A stretch of DNA of 64,000 nt from JAJDAT01 sp964570665 (GTDB lineage Bacteria > Nitrospinota > Nitrospinia > Nitrospinales > JAJDAT01), in assembly GCA_964570665.1 (NCBI GenBank), contig CAZMZH010000004.1, positions 1 to 64,000 of the forward strand. Direction: 5' to 3'. The notes under the pieces are model-generated. The model made no database searches. It saw only the letters and a list, made by a program, of their open reading frames with translations, and was not told the origin of the DNA. Position numbers and translations under genes: made by a program. Shown piece by piece: positions 32,828 through 41,936 of the stretch. How positions within the stretch are numbered: the first letter of the stretch is position 1; the number at the start of each line of letters is the position of its first letter.

Positions 32828-35326
32828 ATGAAGGATGGAAAGCTAAAACACGTTATCAATGCCCCAATTCAATCATTGCGTTGGTTTCACTGGTTAGTGG
32901 TGCTTCTCTCTATCTTCCTTACTCTTTTTGCTTGGTATTTTTCAAAAAAACAAATTGACGATAAAATCCAATATCAATTTACCCGGGAAGCTTCTCAAAT
33001 AATCGAGCTTATATCTGAACGAATGCAAAAGTATGAGGATGGGCTTTGGGGAGGCGTTTCCGCAATCCAGGCTAAAGGTGGAGATATTTCCTATAAAGAT
33101 TGGCTTACTTTTGCCAATAGTCTACGAATAGACGTTAAATATCCAGGAATTAATGGGATTGGAGTTATCCATCATATCACCAAGAAAAGATTAAGCTCCT
33201 ATTTGTCTGAGCAAAGATTGTATCGTCCAAATTATAAAATTCATCCGAAACACAATGAAAATGAATTTTTTCCTATCACCTTCATTGAGCCCGTCAATAC
33301 AAACGCTAAAGCCGTTGGGCTGGATATGGCCCATGAGACAAATCGTTATACAGCTTCTAAAAAAGCCCGCGATACGGGATTAGCTCAAATTACAGGGCCA
33401 ATTTCTTTAGTTCAAGACGAGGGAAAAACGCCAGGATTTTTATTTTTTGCTCCATTTTATAAAGGAGGAGTATACAAAACTCAAGAAGATCGAAAAAATA
33501 ATTTTACAGGTATGGTTTACGCCCCATTTGTAGTGAAAAAATTAATGAAAGGCGTATTGGAGAAAGAAAAACGCCGTGTGAGCATTAGAATTAAAGACGG
33601 CAACAATATTCTATATGACGAACTTTTAGATTCTAATAATGATTTCGATAGCCATTCTTTATTTCAAAAAACTACCGAAATAGATCTATACGGAAGAACA
33701 TGGATTTTTAATATTCAAAGCGGTAAATCATTTCGGGAGGCTTCAAAGAATAACCAACCATTAGTGATCTTATCTGGCGGAATTGTTATAGATTCTTTAC
33801 TTTTGATTTTGTTTATTTTGCTGGCAAGGTCCAATAAAAAAGCCATCGCTTATGCCGAATTAATAAATCGGGAACTAACAGATAAAACACAGCGTCTTGA
33901 AGAATCTAATGAAAACTTCGGAAACGCCAAGCTGGAAGCCGAAAAGGCAAATTTTGCAAAAAGCGCTTTTCTGGCAAATATGAGCCATGAAATCCGTACT
34001 CCATTGAATGGTATTTTAGGATACGCTCAAATCCTTTTAAGGCGGAATAAATTGGATCAAGATCAAAGGCAAGCCATTGAGACCATAAATAGTAGCGGAA
34101 AAAACTTGCTTAACCTGATCAATGAAATTCTTGATATATCCAAAATTGAAGCGGGACATATGGAGCTTCAGCCAGTTAATTTTGACCTAAATAAATTTGC
34201 CGACGGCATTTCTCGAATGTTTGATCTACCATGCAAAGAAAAAAATATAGATTGGAACACTCATTGTCCGGGTGAAGAATATTTAGTTTATGGGGATGAA
34301 AATAAATTAAGGCAAGTTTTGGTTAATATTATCGGCAATTCGGTAAAGTTTACCGAATCGGGAGAAATTAGTTTTAAAATTGTTCCATTAGAAGAGGATA
34401 AGTTTCAATTTGAAATTAACGATACCGGTTATGGCATATCAGATGAAATTAAAAATTCAATATTTGAACCTTTTACACAAGACATGAAGGGACCTCAAAA
34501 AGGCGGCACTGGATTGGGTTTAGCAATTTGTAAACAACAAATTGATCTTATGGGAGGAGATTTGAGATTTGAGTCAATACTTGGAAAGGGTTCTCGCTTT
34601 TATTTTACTTTGACTCTAACTCCCGCTTCGGGAGGGGTTAAAGTTTTTACCGAAAACAGAAAAATAATTGGGCTCAAAAATGATACTTCAATAACAGCTC
34701 TTATTGCAGACGATATAAAGGAAAATCAGGATGTGCTTGCAAGCGTATTGAACGATATAGGCATTAAAACCATTTTTGCAAATAATGGAGAAGAGGCAAT
34801 AGAAAAAGTTGACAAGGAATCTCCCGACATTGTTTTTATGGATATGCAAATGCCAGTATTGCGGGGAGAAGAAGCGGTAAAAAAAATACGTCAAAAATAC
34901 GGACAAGATAAATATAAAATTGTCGCTATAACGGCTTCTGTCTTTGATAAGCGGGCAAAAATATATTTGGACTTGGGTTGCGACCAGTTCATTTCAAAAC
35001 CATTTGAAATTGAACAAATTTTCGTTGCCATTAAAACGCTTCTTGACGTGGATTTTGAATATGCAAACGTAGAAGAGCAGGAGGAAAATAAAAATAGTCA
35101 ACCTAACTTAAACTTTGAAAATATTTTAATTTCAAAGTCTCTTCACAAAAAGCTTATGGATTCTATTGAGGTTTGTAACATCACGGAACTTGAAAAAAAT
35201 TTAGATGAAATGGGTTTAATTAATGAAGATTGCAGTAAGTTAAAAGATCACCTAAGTGTAATTTTGAGAAATTATGATATTGATAATATCAAAGACATTT
35301 TAGACGATCTAAAAATAGAAAAATAA
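32828..35326 (+). CDS. CHASE-domain hybrid histidine kinase
   Basis: An 832-residue membrane sensor. Transmembrane helices at about 20-40 and 312-335 flank a periplasmic CHASE domain (about 60-250; the segment YPGINGIGVIHHI is typical), which binds small ligands in other proteins. A short coiled coil leads to HisKA with H387 in NMSHEIRTPLN, a HATPase domain (DTGYGISDEI, GGTGLGLAICKQ) and a receiver (about 620-745) with D672 in VFMDMQMPV and Lys in ISKPFEIE. The last 85 residues are charged, with a helical tail that might be a degenerate Hpt domain, but no clear Hpt His motif is seen. No cognate regulator is adjacent; it ends at a bidirectional terminator. Confidence 0.92.
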   Translation: MKDGKLKHVINAPIQSLRWFHWLVVLLSIFLTLFAWYFSKKQIDDKIQYQFTREASQIIELISERMQKYEDGLWGGVSAIQAKGGDISYKDWLTFANSLRIDVKYPGINGIGVIHHITKKRLSSYLSEQRLYRPNYKIHPKHNENEFFPITFIEPVNTNAKAVGLDMAHETNRYTASKKARDTGLAQITGPISLVQDEGKTPGFLFFAPFYKGGVYKTQEDRKNNFTGMVYAPFVVKKLMKGVLEKEKRRVSIRIKDGNNILYDELLDSNNDFDSHSLFQKTTEIDLYGRTWIFNIQSGKSFREASKNNQPLVILSGGIVIDSLLLILFILLARSNKKAIAYAELINRELTDKTQRLEESNENFGNAKLEAEKANFAKSAFLANMSHEIRTPLNGILGYAQILLRRNKLDQDQRQAIETINSSGKNLLNLINEILDISKIEAGHMELQPVNFDLNKFADGISRMFDLPCKEKNIDWNTHCPGEEYLVYGDENKLRQVLVNIIGNSVKFTESGEISFKIVPLEEDKFQFEINDTGYGISDEIKNSIFEPFTQDMKGPQKGGTGLGLAICKQQIDLMGGDLRFESILGKGSRFYFTLTLTPASGGVKVFTENRKIIGLKNDTSITALIADDIKENQDVLASVLNDIGIKTIFANNGEEAIEKVDKESPDIVFMDMQMPVLRGEEAVKKIRQKYGQDKYKIVAITASVFDKRAKIYLDLGCDQFISKPFEIEQIFVAIKTLLDVDFEYANVEEQEENKNSQPNLNFENILISKSLHKKLMDSIEVCNITELEKNLDEMGLINEDCSKLKDHLSVILRNYDIDNIKDILDDLKIEK

Positions 35327-35360
35327 AATTATCTTAACCCAACCTTTTAAGATAATTTTA
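35324..35360. terminator. Bidirectional terminator between convergent genes
   Basis: A perfect 14-bp stem: TAAAATTATCTTAA (35324-35337) and TTAAGATAATTTTA (35347-35360) around a 9-base loop. The arms are AT-rich, but A/T runs at both ends allow it to serve both the kinase gene (plus) and the small Cys-repeat gene (minus). Confidence 0.7.
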
Positions 35361-35382
35361 AAGGACGTCTTTAATATATTGG

Positions 35383-35793
35383 TTAGAATTTGTTTTCTTT
35401 AATAAACCTCATGACTGAAAAGACACAATTCTTTTGTGAAATCCAACTGTCGCCATGATATTTTTTGCAGGAATCTTTTAACAATAAATTCGCGTTACTT
35501 GCCTCGATTTTTGCTTTAGCGTTTTCTTGGGTGACAATACAGTATTTTAGTTTGACCCAGTTTTTCCGATTCATTTTCAATTTTTCACAATATTGTTTGA
35601 TGGAATCGTCGACTCTCATTCTCTTTATATATTTTTTAGCCCCTTTTTGCGAAAGAACGCATCTTTCATAAGTGGTGAGCTTTTTCCCATAATTTTTTTT
35701 ACAAAATCTTTCAATTTGAGCTTCTGCCCCAAACACTTCCGAAGAATTAAATAAAATAGTTAACGATGTTAATATAACAAAAAGTTTCATCAT
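35383..35793 (-). CDS. Small secreted protein with three Cys-pair repeats
   Basis: I start at the ATG at 35793, after AAGGA; the frame is open upstream to 35907 but would run into the neighbouring dehydrogenase gene and hide the signal peptide. The 136-residue product has a signal peptide (MMKLFVILTSLTILFNSSEVFG) and then three tandem repeats of about 30-35 residues. Each carries two cysteines 14-15 residues apart: FCKKNYG...RCVLSQ, YCEKLKM...YCIVTQ, SCKKYHG...NCVFSV. Six cysteines in three pairs imply three disulfides in helical hairpins. No known family is recognised; exported small binding protein is the most I can say. Confidence 0.7.
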   Translation of the reverse strand: MMKLFVILTSLTILFNSSEVFGAEAQIERFCKKNYGKKLTTYERCVLSQKGAKKYIKRMRVDDSIKQYCEKLKMNRKNWVKLKYCIVTQENAKAKIEASNANLLLKDSCKKYHGDSWISQKNCVFSVMRFIKENKF

Positions 35794-35866
35794 TAATGTT
35801 TTTCCTTTAAACGTATATTCAACGTTGAAACGAATCATCCAATCTAAAAAATTAACAATTTGTACT

Positions 35867-37123
35867 TTAAATGAGTGTATCTGGTGATTGAATACGTTTT
35901 TCAGCAAGAATAAATGCCGCCTCTCTGAATATCAAATCTTTATTTTTATGATCGAGCATTATTTGATAAGTTTCTCTAATATTTTTAGATATAGTTTCGC
36001 TAATTAAATTTTCCAAATACTTTTGAGGTCCTTCCGCAATTCTTTCTTCGCAATAGTTTTTATCGGCAGTCATTTTTAATTCCATTTCACAGCCAATTAC
36101 TCCGCCCGCATTTACAATAAAGTCTGTCAGAGAAAGAATATTTCTTCTATTCTGCAGATAGTATTCTGTCATTTTATTGCTGGGTGTGTTTGCTCCCTGA
36201 ATTATGTATTTGCATTGAATACGATCTGCATTTTTTGCAGTAATAGCGTCGGGGCGGGCAGCGGGGATTAAAATATCGCATGGCGCTTCGAGTAGGCGGT
36301 CAATATTCTTTTTTGTAAATTTTTTATCGACATTAGAGGAGTAATTATCTATTCCGTTAGGTTGTTTTCGGATGGCATTCATTTCTGAAACATTCAATCC
36401 CGAAGGATTCCAGAGCGCGGCATTAATATCCGAAGCGCCTACTACTATTGCGCCAAAATTTTGAAGCTTAATCGCTATTTCCGCTCCTACATTTCCAAAA
36501 CCTTGAATGATTACTTTTGAACCTTTTATTGTAAAATCATCTATTAGGGATTCCAAAGTTTCTGCAGCTGCGAATAAACCGCAAGCGGTCAAGCCCCAAT
36601 CGTCTATTGGAATACCGCCCGATGCATAGGGGCGGCTTACGGCTCCGCGCATATGATTCTCTGTGCCTAACTTATCGGAAAATCTATTAAAAATTACCTG
36701 CATGTCGCCTTCATCGGTCCCCATATCTGGCGCAGCGATATAATCTTCGATAGGGAATAAAACGTCCGCATATATAGTCATCAGTTCTTTTTTTAAGTCT
36801 GGGTTTTCTCTGAAATAATCGGGGTCGGCAATCAAGCCAGCTTTGGCTCCACCTAATGACAAATTCGCCGCAGCGTTTTTGTGAGTCATTATATAGGCGA
36901 GACGCGATATTTCTTGGATTGAAATATCCTTTGCCATACGGGTTCCGCCTAGACCTGGACCGCGTCCTGTATGGTCTACTATCACATAACCCCAAGTTTG
37001 ACCGTTTGCTGGGTCGAATAAACGATAACGATTTTCTGGAATTCTTTGCGATGAAAATGGATTGTCATCCATTTTTTTAACAAGTTCTTCAGCTTCTAAT
37101 TTTTTGGGTAATTTGATATTCAT
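35867..37123 (-). CDS. Glu/Leu/Phe/Val dehydrogenase
   Basis: A 418-residue oxidative-deamination amino-acid dehydrogenase, NAD(P)-linked. The substrate domain has GLGGTRMAKD and catalytic lysines in THKNAAANLSLGGAKAG, with the catalytic Asp in APDMGTDEGDM. The coenzyme domain has VIIQGFGNVGAE (GxGxxG). ANTPSNKMTEYY and FIVNAGGVI match the family C-terminal helix region. Length is between leucine dehydrogenase (about 365) and glutamate dehydrogenase (about 430), and short motifs do not settle the substrate. It stands alone between a small secreted protein gene and nadC. Confidence 0.88.
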   Translation of the reverse strand: MNIKLPKKLEAEELVKKMDDNPFSSQRIPENRYRLFDPANGQTWGYVIVDHTGRGPGLGGTRMAKDISIQEISRLAYIMTHKNAAANLSLGGAKAGLIADPDYFRENPDLKKELMTIYADVLFPIEDYIAAPDMGTDEGDMQVIFNRFSDKLGTENHMRGAVSRPYASGGIPIDDWGLTACGLFAAAETLESLIDDFTIKGSKVIIQGFGNVGAEIAIKLQNFGAIVVGASDINAALWNPSGLNVSEMNAIRKQPNGIDNYSSNVDKKFTKKNIDRLLEAPCDILIPAARPDAITAKNADRIQCKYIIQGANTPSNKMTEYYLQNRRNILSLTDFIVNAGGVIGCEMELKMTADKNYCEERIAEGPQKYLENLISETISKNIRETYQIMLDHKNKDLIFREAAFILAEKRIQSPDTLI

Positions 37124-37216
37124 GTAATTAATTAAACAGTGGTTATTTCATATTTTCAATGCTAATTTGATTTTTCATTTTTAGATAGAATAGATATCTC
37201 AATTAAAAGGATTTTG

Positions 37217-38053
37217 ATGAAATACGTTCCAAATCAAAAACAAATTCGCAATTGGATTGAACAAGGTCTTAAAGAAGATCTTGGAGAAGGGGACATCACT
37301 ACAGATAATATAGTTCCCAATGATTTGGTGTGGCAAGCGGAAATTATAGCGAAAGAAACTATCATTATTTGTGGAATCGAGATTTTTAAAAATACTTTTT
37401 TGGCCCTTGACGTAAATACTATCTGCACATCTTATTTTTCAGATGGGGATTTGATTGAGTCGGGACAAAAAATCCTAAGCTTAAAGGGTAGGGCCAGAGT
37501 CTTATTAAAGGGCGAACGCACCGCTTTGAATATTTTGCAACGTTTGAGCGGAATTGCGACTTCTACCAACGAGTTTGTGAAGTTAGCGGACAAAATAAAA
37601 ATATTAGATACTAGAAAAACGACTCCAGGTTTAAGAATATTTGAAAAATATGCAGTTGCTTGTGGAGGCGGAGAAAACCATCGCTTTGGGTTGTTTGACG
37701 CCGTAATGATAAAAGATAATCACATAAAAGCGGCTGGTTCCATTAAAGAAGCGGTTTCTAAAATAAGAAAAAATTTAAACGAAACTTATAAAATTGAAGT
37801 TGAAGTCTCCAACTTGAACGAAGTGGAGGAGGCTATTTCGTGTAAGGTTGATAGGATTATGCTCGACAACATGAGTTTAGAAAAAATGAAGGAAGCTATA
37901 TATCGAATCGACAAAAAAGCTGAAATTGAGGTGTCAGGAGGAATCAATATAGAAACTGTGAAACAACTATCTGGACTTGACCTCGACTTTATTTCGATAG
38001 GAGCTCTCACCCATTCATCCAAGGCAGCTGATATATCTATGAACTTTTTATAA
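37217..38053 (+). CDS. nadC: Nicotinate-nucleotide diphosphorylase (carboxylating)
   Basis: Converts quinolinate and PRPP to nicotinate mononucleotide in de novo NAD synthesis. I use the ATG at 37217 (AAGG 6 bases upstream), not the TTG one codon earlier; 278 residues. Motifs: LKEDLGEGDITTDNI, LLKGERTALNILQRLSGIAT, DTRKTTPGLR, KYAVACGGGENHRFGLFDAVMIKDNHI, VEVSNLNEV, IMLDNM and EVSGGINIETV, covering the PRPP and quinolinate sites. Length is normal. nadA and nadB are not in the window. Secure call. Confidence 0.97.
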   Translation: MKYVPNQKQIRNWIEQGLKEDLGEGDITTDNIVPNDLVWQAEIIAKETIIICGIEIFKNTFLALDVNTICTSYFSDGDLIESGQKILSLKGRARVLLKGERTALNILQRLSGIATSTNEFVKLADKIKILDTRKTTPGLRIFEKYAVACGGGENHRFGLFDAVMIKDNHIKAAGSIKEAVSKIRKNLNETYKIEVEVSNLNEVEEAISCKVDRIMLDNMSLEKMKEAIYRIDKKAEIEVSGGINIETVKQLSGLDLDFISIGALTHSSKAADISMNFL

Positions 38054-38072
38054 TAAACTGATAAAGGTAAAA

Positions 38073-38081
38073 TGGTATAAT
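38073..38081 (+). promoter_or_regulatory. Candidate extended -10 promoter
   Basis: TGGTATAAT, a perfect TGn-TATAAT extended -10, 32 bases before the ATG at 38113. Extended -10 promoters do not need a good -35, and none is seen. Confidence 0.45.
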
Positions 38082-38112
38082 TTTAGACAGGTTAAACTAT
38101 AGAGATAATAAA

Positions 38113-38523
38113 ATGCCTTGCAAGGATAGTTCGTCACAATGCGCAATCTATTTGGATACTAACGAGTGTTTAGTCAATTTTGATTTTTCTAAAATCACCT
38201 GTAGTAAGGAAATTGGAGGCGGCACAGGGTTTAGCGAGTATTGTCAGGGGACGAACGCTGAAAAGATCCTTGAAATTGAATTTGAATCGTTATCCCAAAA
38301 CTTAAAGTTAAAAGATTCTGAAGATCGATTTTTTTTATATCTTGAATGGTCCGCTTTACGCGCTGGGATTATCCAATATTTGGGCAAAGAACCAGATTTT
38401 GACCCCGAACGTTACCAAATTGCTTTAATCGATTACAGCGAAGAAGGCGTTACAATCCGCCAAGTTATAAAACCTCCCCAGGAAATGCCTAAAATTGTTT
38501 CTTGTTTAACTCGATCTAATTAA
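38113..38523 (+). CDS. Unrecognised Cys-containing 136-residue protein
   Basis: A small cytoplasmic protein with cysteines at residues 3, 10, 19, 30, 44 and near the end (VSCLTRS). The segment FDFSKITCSKEIGGGTGFSEYCQG is striking and looks like a metal or Fe-S ligand environment; it faintly recalls IscU/NifU-type scaffolds, but the standard three-Cys pattern of those is not clear. The second half, LYLEWSALRAGIIQYLG and ERYQIALIDY, is compact and helical. I would call it a possible metal-binding protein of unknown function. It is convergent with the DUF1566 gene, their ends overlapping by 4 bases. Confidence 0.6.
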   Translation: MPCKDSSSQCAIYLDTNECLVNFDFSKITCSKEIGGGTGFSEYCQGTNAEKILEIEFESLSQNLKLKDSEDRFFLYLEWSALRAGIIQYLGKEPDFDPERYQIALIDYSEEGVTIRQVIKPPQEMPKIVSCLTRSN

Positions 38524-38942
38524 TCCCCGTATAATCGAACCAACCTGACATATCCTTGGGAAAAGTCTTTATCGAAATTTTGAGCTATTCCGCTAGAGTA
38601 TGAAAAGTAAAAAGCTGCCTGTTGGTCAAAAGGTAAACACCAACTGCCGTTGCCGCCACCCGGTTCAAATATCTGATCGATGTGTATCTCGGCTTTTGAT
38701 CTAGCCATGATTGTTGACTCAGGCATATATATCTTCTCCGCTTCTTCTCTTTCTGGAATTCTCCAATCCCAAAATCCGAGATAAGCCTCTTTATTCATTT
38801 TATCCACAAATGCCATTGCTTCGTTAAAATCTAACCAATCCTGTTCAATTTGCCAGGAATCTTTTAAGCTCCATACCAAACCCGTGTCGGAATCTTTTGC
38901 AGTTCCGTCTCCATTATCAATAAACCTAGCGGTATCGTTCAT
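38520..38942 (-). CDS. DUF1566 (Lcl C-terminal-like) domain protein
   Basis: A 140-residue single-domain protein. RFIDNGDGTAKDSDTGLVW at the start, WDWRIPEREE in the middle and a QGYVRLVRL end are the hallmarks of DUF1566, a C-type-lectin-like fold usually found in secreted or lipidated proteins. Here no signal peptide is present. The fold is distantly related to the SUMF1-like protein at 7.6 kb. Function unknown. Confidence 0.8.
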   Translation of the reverse strand: MNDTARFIDNGDGTAKDSDTGLVWSLKDSWQIEQDWLDFNEAMAFVDKMNKEAYLGFWDWRIPEREEAEKIYMPESTIMARSKAEIHIDQIFEPGGGNGSWCLPFDQQAAFYFSYSSGIAQNFDKDFSQGYVRLVRLYGD

Positions 38943-39339
38943 GTTTTACTCTTAAAATATAAAATTAAACTAAAATTAATGAATTCCTAAATTTTCGAAT
39001 TTGCCAAGGACCTAAAGTTTGTTTTAAGGACTAGGCAATAGCAATAAAGTAAAAATTTTTACTATGAATAGCTAATATGAAAAAGCAATCATATCGGAAA
39101 ATAACCTGTTTTGAAAATGGTAAAGTGAATATTATGAAAATAAGAAAAAATAAGAATTTCTTGGTTTTTTTCCTAAAAATTTGTTAGAAAACTTAAATGA
39201 GCAACCTCGCCTCAAAGCGACGAGCAACGCGACCATTGCTCCTGATATAAATTTATTTTAAAATACGCGATAAAACACTGGAATTTAAACCCATTTTTGG
39301 GATTTAAACATAGATATTAGGCTCAATAAGGGAGATAAA
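38943..39339. other. 397-base intergenic region with imperfect inverted repeats
   Basis: Mostly AT-rich. Around 39199-39241 GAGCAA and TTGCTC are inverted arms enclosing a smaller TCGC/GCGA hairpin, the only GC-rich structured part. It could be an RNA hairpin or a degenerate repeat; no T-tract follows. No small gene or tRNA is visible. Confidence 0.4.
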
Positions 39340-39954
39340 ATGGGGTTTTCCAAAAAATTTAAAACTAGCGTATTCACGCTCGGCGTTGCATTGTTCCTTT
39401 TATTGGCCTTTTTTTCAGAAGCGTTCGCAAGTATTCTCCAAACTTACGCAATAAATTTACTCGCAGTGGGAGCTGTCGTTGGAAATTGTGGAGAAAAAAT
39501 CACACCAATTGAAACCTACGAAAGGATAGGATATTTCTCCCTTGCTGGAGGTTTGGCTTTAGTTTTTCTTTCTACTTTTTTAAATTCTAAAAAATTTCAA
39601 ATTGCCGTAGCCGTTTTAGCGCTTATACCTCTAGCGATATTTGGGTACGTGAAATTCGGGGTTGATTACGACCAAATCAGAAGAGTAACTTTCACTTATA
39701 ACGCCCAGGCAGAGGGCGCCTTGGCCAATATTGCCGAAGGACAAGAGAGATATAAGTCTGAACACGGAAAATTTTTAAACGACCTAAATAAACTGCGAGC
39801 GCATGTTGCAGGATCTCATGGTTTAGACGAATGCGTTCAAATCCTAGAGATAGACGCCCATTACGATTATTGGACCGCTTCCGCTAAACAAGTTTCTAGC
39901 CCAGAAATTATTCATTGGGATAGTAGGAAAGGAAGTTCCTTAAAAAAAGGATAA
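39340..39954 (+). CDS. Multi-helix membrane protein with pilin-like C-terminal domain
   Basis: A 204-residue protein with hydrophobic segments at about 11-30, 63-82 and 87-107, followed by a soluble domain. The latter starts RRVTFTYNAQAEGALANIAEGQERYKSEHGKFL and continues YDYWTAS. This resembles the region after the N-terminal helix of type IV pseudopilins (AxxxLxxIxxAQexYxxxxGxY), but here it follows three membrane helices and no prepilin cleavage site is present. Two cysteines (NCGEK, DECVQ) may pair if periplasmic. Not a classical pilin; function unknown. Confidence 0.65.
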   Translation: MGFSKKFKTSVFTLGVALFLLLAFFSEAFASILQTYAINLLAVGAVVGNCGEKITPIETYERIGYFSLAGGLALVFLSTFLNSKKFQIAVAVLALIPLAIFGYVKFGVDYDQIRRVTFTYNAQAEGALANIAEGQERYKSEHGKFLNDLNKLRAHVAGSHGLDECVQILEIDAHYDYWTASAKQVSSPEIIHWDSRKGSSLKKG

Positions 39955-39983
39955 GCTACCATTTTAAAACGCTAATTGGATAA

Positions 39984-40646
39984 TCATGTATTCTTGCGCG
40001 AAATAGCCTTTTTTATATAAGCCTCTGCGTCCGGAGTTTTACAACCCGTTTCGCCATGGTCCACATGAACTTTACCAATTCTTTTAGCCGCTTTTATAGC
40101 TTCTTTTTCAAATGCGTAAATTCCAATGGCAGTTAGAGCCATGTTCATCGCATATTTGGCCAAATTTGGACTTTCGTGAATTTCTTTTTCTATGACCGAA
40201 ATATACTTAATACATTTTTGAGGAGTGACTCTATTTTCTTTTAACGCTTCACATAACATGGAATAGCCGCAATAACGATAAAACTCTTTGGAAGAATTTG
40301 TCCATTGATCCATTTTTTCTGAGGCGAATGAGGTTTTTGCGACAAGCTCGGCTAGCTCTCCCGCCAATATCCTATAGGAAATTTGTTTTATCCATTGATT
40401 GGCCAATGATTTTGTAAATTTTTGAGGGTCGGCTATTTTTAATGCCAACGTTTGAGCGTCTGTATTTCCTGTTTTCCATAATGACAAAGCTAAATCATGA
40501 TCGGTCTTAATTTTTTTAATCAAATAATTAATATTGGCAAAACTGACCCCAAAAACATTTTCGCCGGCTCCATGGCGTTTATAAACTTTGATATTTTGCT
40601 CGGTACCATTTTTTTTCAACCATGCCATTGTTTCTTTGAAGGTCAT
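39984..40646 (-). CDS. DNA alkylation repair (AlkD-like HEAT) protein
   Basis: A 220-residue all-helical protein of the AlkC/AlkD superfamily: VYKRHGAGENVFGVSFANINYLIKKIK, LALSLWKTGNTDAQTLALKIADP, WIKQISYRILAGELAEL and YAMNMALTAIGIYAFE are HEAT-like helices in the AlkD layout. True AlkD is a DNA glycosylase for bulky or cationic alkylated bases; members of this DUF-type branch are less well characterised. No SOS box or neighbouring repair gene is seen. Divergent from the cytochrome gene. Confidence 0.82.
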   Translation of the reverse strand: MTFKETMAWLKKNGTEQNIKVYKRHGAGENVFGVSFANINYLIKKIKTDHDLALSLWKTGNTDAQTLALKIADPQKFTKSLANQWIKQISYRILAGELAELVAKTSFASEKMDQWTNSSKEFYRYCGYSMLCEALKENRVTPQKCIKYISVIEKEIHESPNLAKYAMNMALTAIGIYAFEKEAIKAAKRIGKVHVDHGETGCKTPDAEAYIKKAISRKNT

Positions 40647-40724
40647 CTTAGGTTTCCTTATAATATCAACGGTAAATTGATATCATTATAGACCCATTAA
40701 TAAATAGTTTTCGCGAGACTGTCT

Positions 40725-41936
40725 GTGACTACATTTAATTTTCGTTTTATATTTTATTTCCAAATATTGCAGTTAATTTCATTTTCTTACGGTTGGGCTG
40801 AAGAAATAACCGTAAATAATTTGGCAATAAAAGGAAAACCTTTATTTGTTCATTATTGTTCCCATTGCCACGGGGTTTACGGAGATGGAGAAGGGTTTAA
40901 CGCCGATTATTTAGACCGTCAACCGGCCAATCTAACCGATCCAGAGTTTATGGCTAAAAGAAAAGACAGCAGAATTTATCGCGTTATTAAAAAGGGCGGC
41001 CCGGAGGTTCGAAAGTCAAATTTGATGCCTTCATTTGGGAATACGTTATCGGATTTAGAAATTTGGTCGCTTGCCGCATATGTGAGAACCCTTTCTGGCG
41101 GGAAATTAAAAGAACTCCCAAAAGAATTAGGCGATCAGAAGCCTAAAGGAAGACAAATTGGAAAAAATGACTGGGATGATTTTAAGGCTTGGAAAAAAGC
41201 TGGCGGGTTGGATAACGACTCAGGATTCGGAGAACTACTGGTCAATAATAAAAAAAGTTGCCCTGCCTGTCATGCTATTGAAGACGAGGGTGGCGTATTG
41301 GGTCCAGACCTAACTCGCGCCGGTTTGTTATATTCGCCGGAATGGCTTTTCCAATGGTTAAACAACCCTCAAGAAATAAAACCCAATACTAAAATGCCCG
41401 ACCAAGGACTGAGTAAAAAAGAAGTAAAAGCTATTATTTCTTTTCTAATGGGTTTAGTTGGAGAGGATGAAGAAGAACTTAGTACCCTTTCCAAAAAGGG
41501 AAATTCTAAAAATGGCGAAAAATTATTTTTTGATCTTAAAGGGAAAGCAAAATGCGCCAAATGCCACTCGGTAAATCAAAAAGGCGGGAAAATAGGGCCA
41601 AACCTGAGTTTTGTGGGATCGAGCAGGACCGATGGTTTCCTAATAGAATCGATACTAGAACCAAGTAAAGCGCTTACTTCGGGTTATTCAACGGTGTCAG
41701 TCATTACGAAAGACGGAAAATTTTATACTGGCGTTCAAAAAAACGAAAAATTTGAATCCTTCGATTTGGTTGACGAAACTGGGAAAGTAGAATCCATAAT
41801 GCGGAATCGCGTAAATAAATTTAAATTCTCCGATAAATCTTTAATGCCGGATAACTTCAAAACGCTATTATCAGAAAAAGAAACCTCCGATATTCTAAGC
41901 TACTTAAAAACTTTAAAATACTCCAATAAAAATTAA
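40725..41936 (+). CDS. Exported triheme c-type cytochrome
   Basis: A 403-residue periplasmic cytochrome with a GTG start and a signal peptide (cleavage near GWAEE). Three CxxCH haem sites: C45-H49 (CSHCH), C179-H183 (CPACH) and C277-H281 (CAKCH). Candidate axial Met ligands are M101 (NLMPSFG), M224 (TKMPD) and the Met in SLMPDNF. The first two domains are ordinary class I cytochrome c modules; the third, with LEPSKALTSGYSTVSVITKDGK, matches the haem-binding domain common in Planctomycetes and Verrucomicrobia. Role is probably electron transfer to a terminal oxidase or reductase; no partner gene is adjacent. A second copy of its last 31 codons lies at 46965-47064. Confidence 0.93.
   Translation: MTTFNFRFIFYFQILQLISFSYGWAEEITVNNLAIKGKPLFVHYCSHCHGVYGDGEGFNADYLDRQPANLTDPEFMAKRKDSRIYRVIKKGGPEVRKSNLMPSFGNTLSDLEIWSLAAYVRTLSGGKLKELPKELGDQKPKGRQIGKNDWDDFKAWKKAGGLDNDSGFGELLVNNKKSCPACHAIEDEGGVLGPDLTRAGLLYSPEWLFQWLNNPQEIKPNTKMPDQGLSKKEVKAIISFLMGLVGEDEEELSTLSKKGNSKNGEKLFFDLKGKAKCAKCHSVNQKGGKIGPNLSFVGSSRTDGFLIESILEPSKALTSGYSTVSVITKDGKFYTGVQKNEKFESFDLVDETGKVESIMRNRVNKFKFSDKSLMPDNFKTLLSEKETSDILSYLKTLKYSNKN

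Noticed and set aside
35794..35907. Longer N-terminus for the Cys-repeat protein
   Set aside because: It overlaps the dehydrogenase gene and buries the signal peptide; the ATG at 35793 has its own ribosome-binding site.
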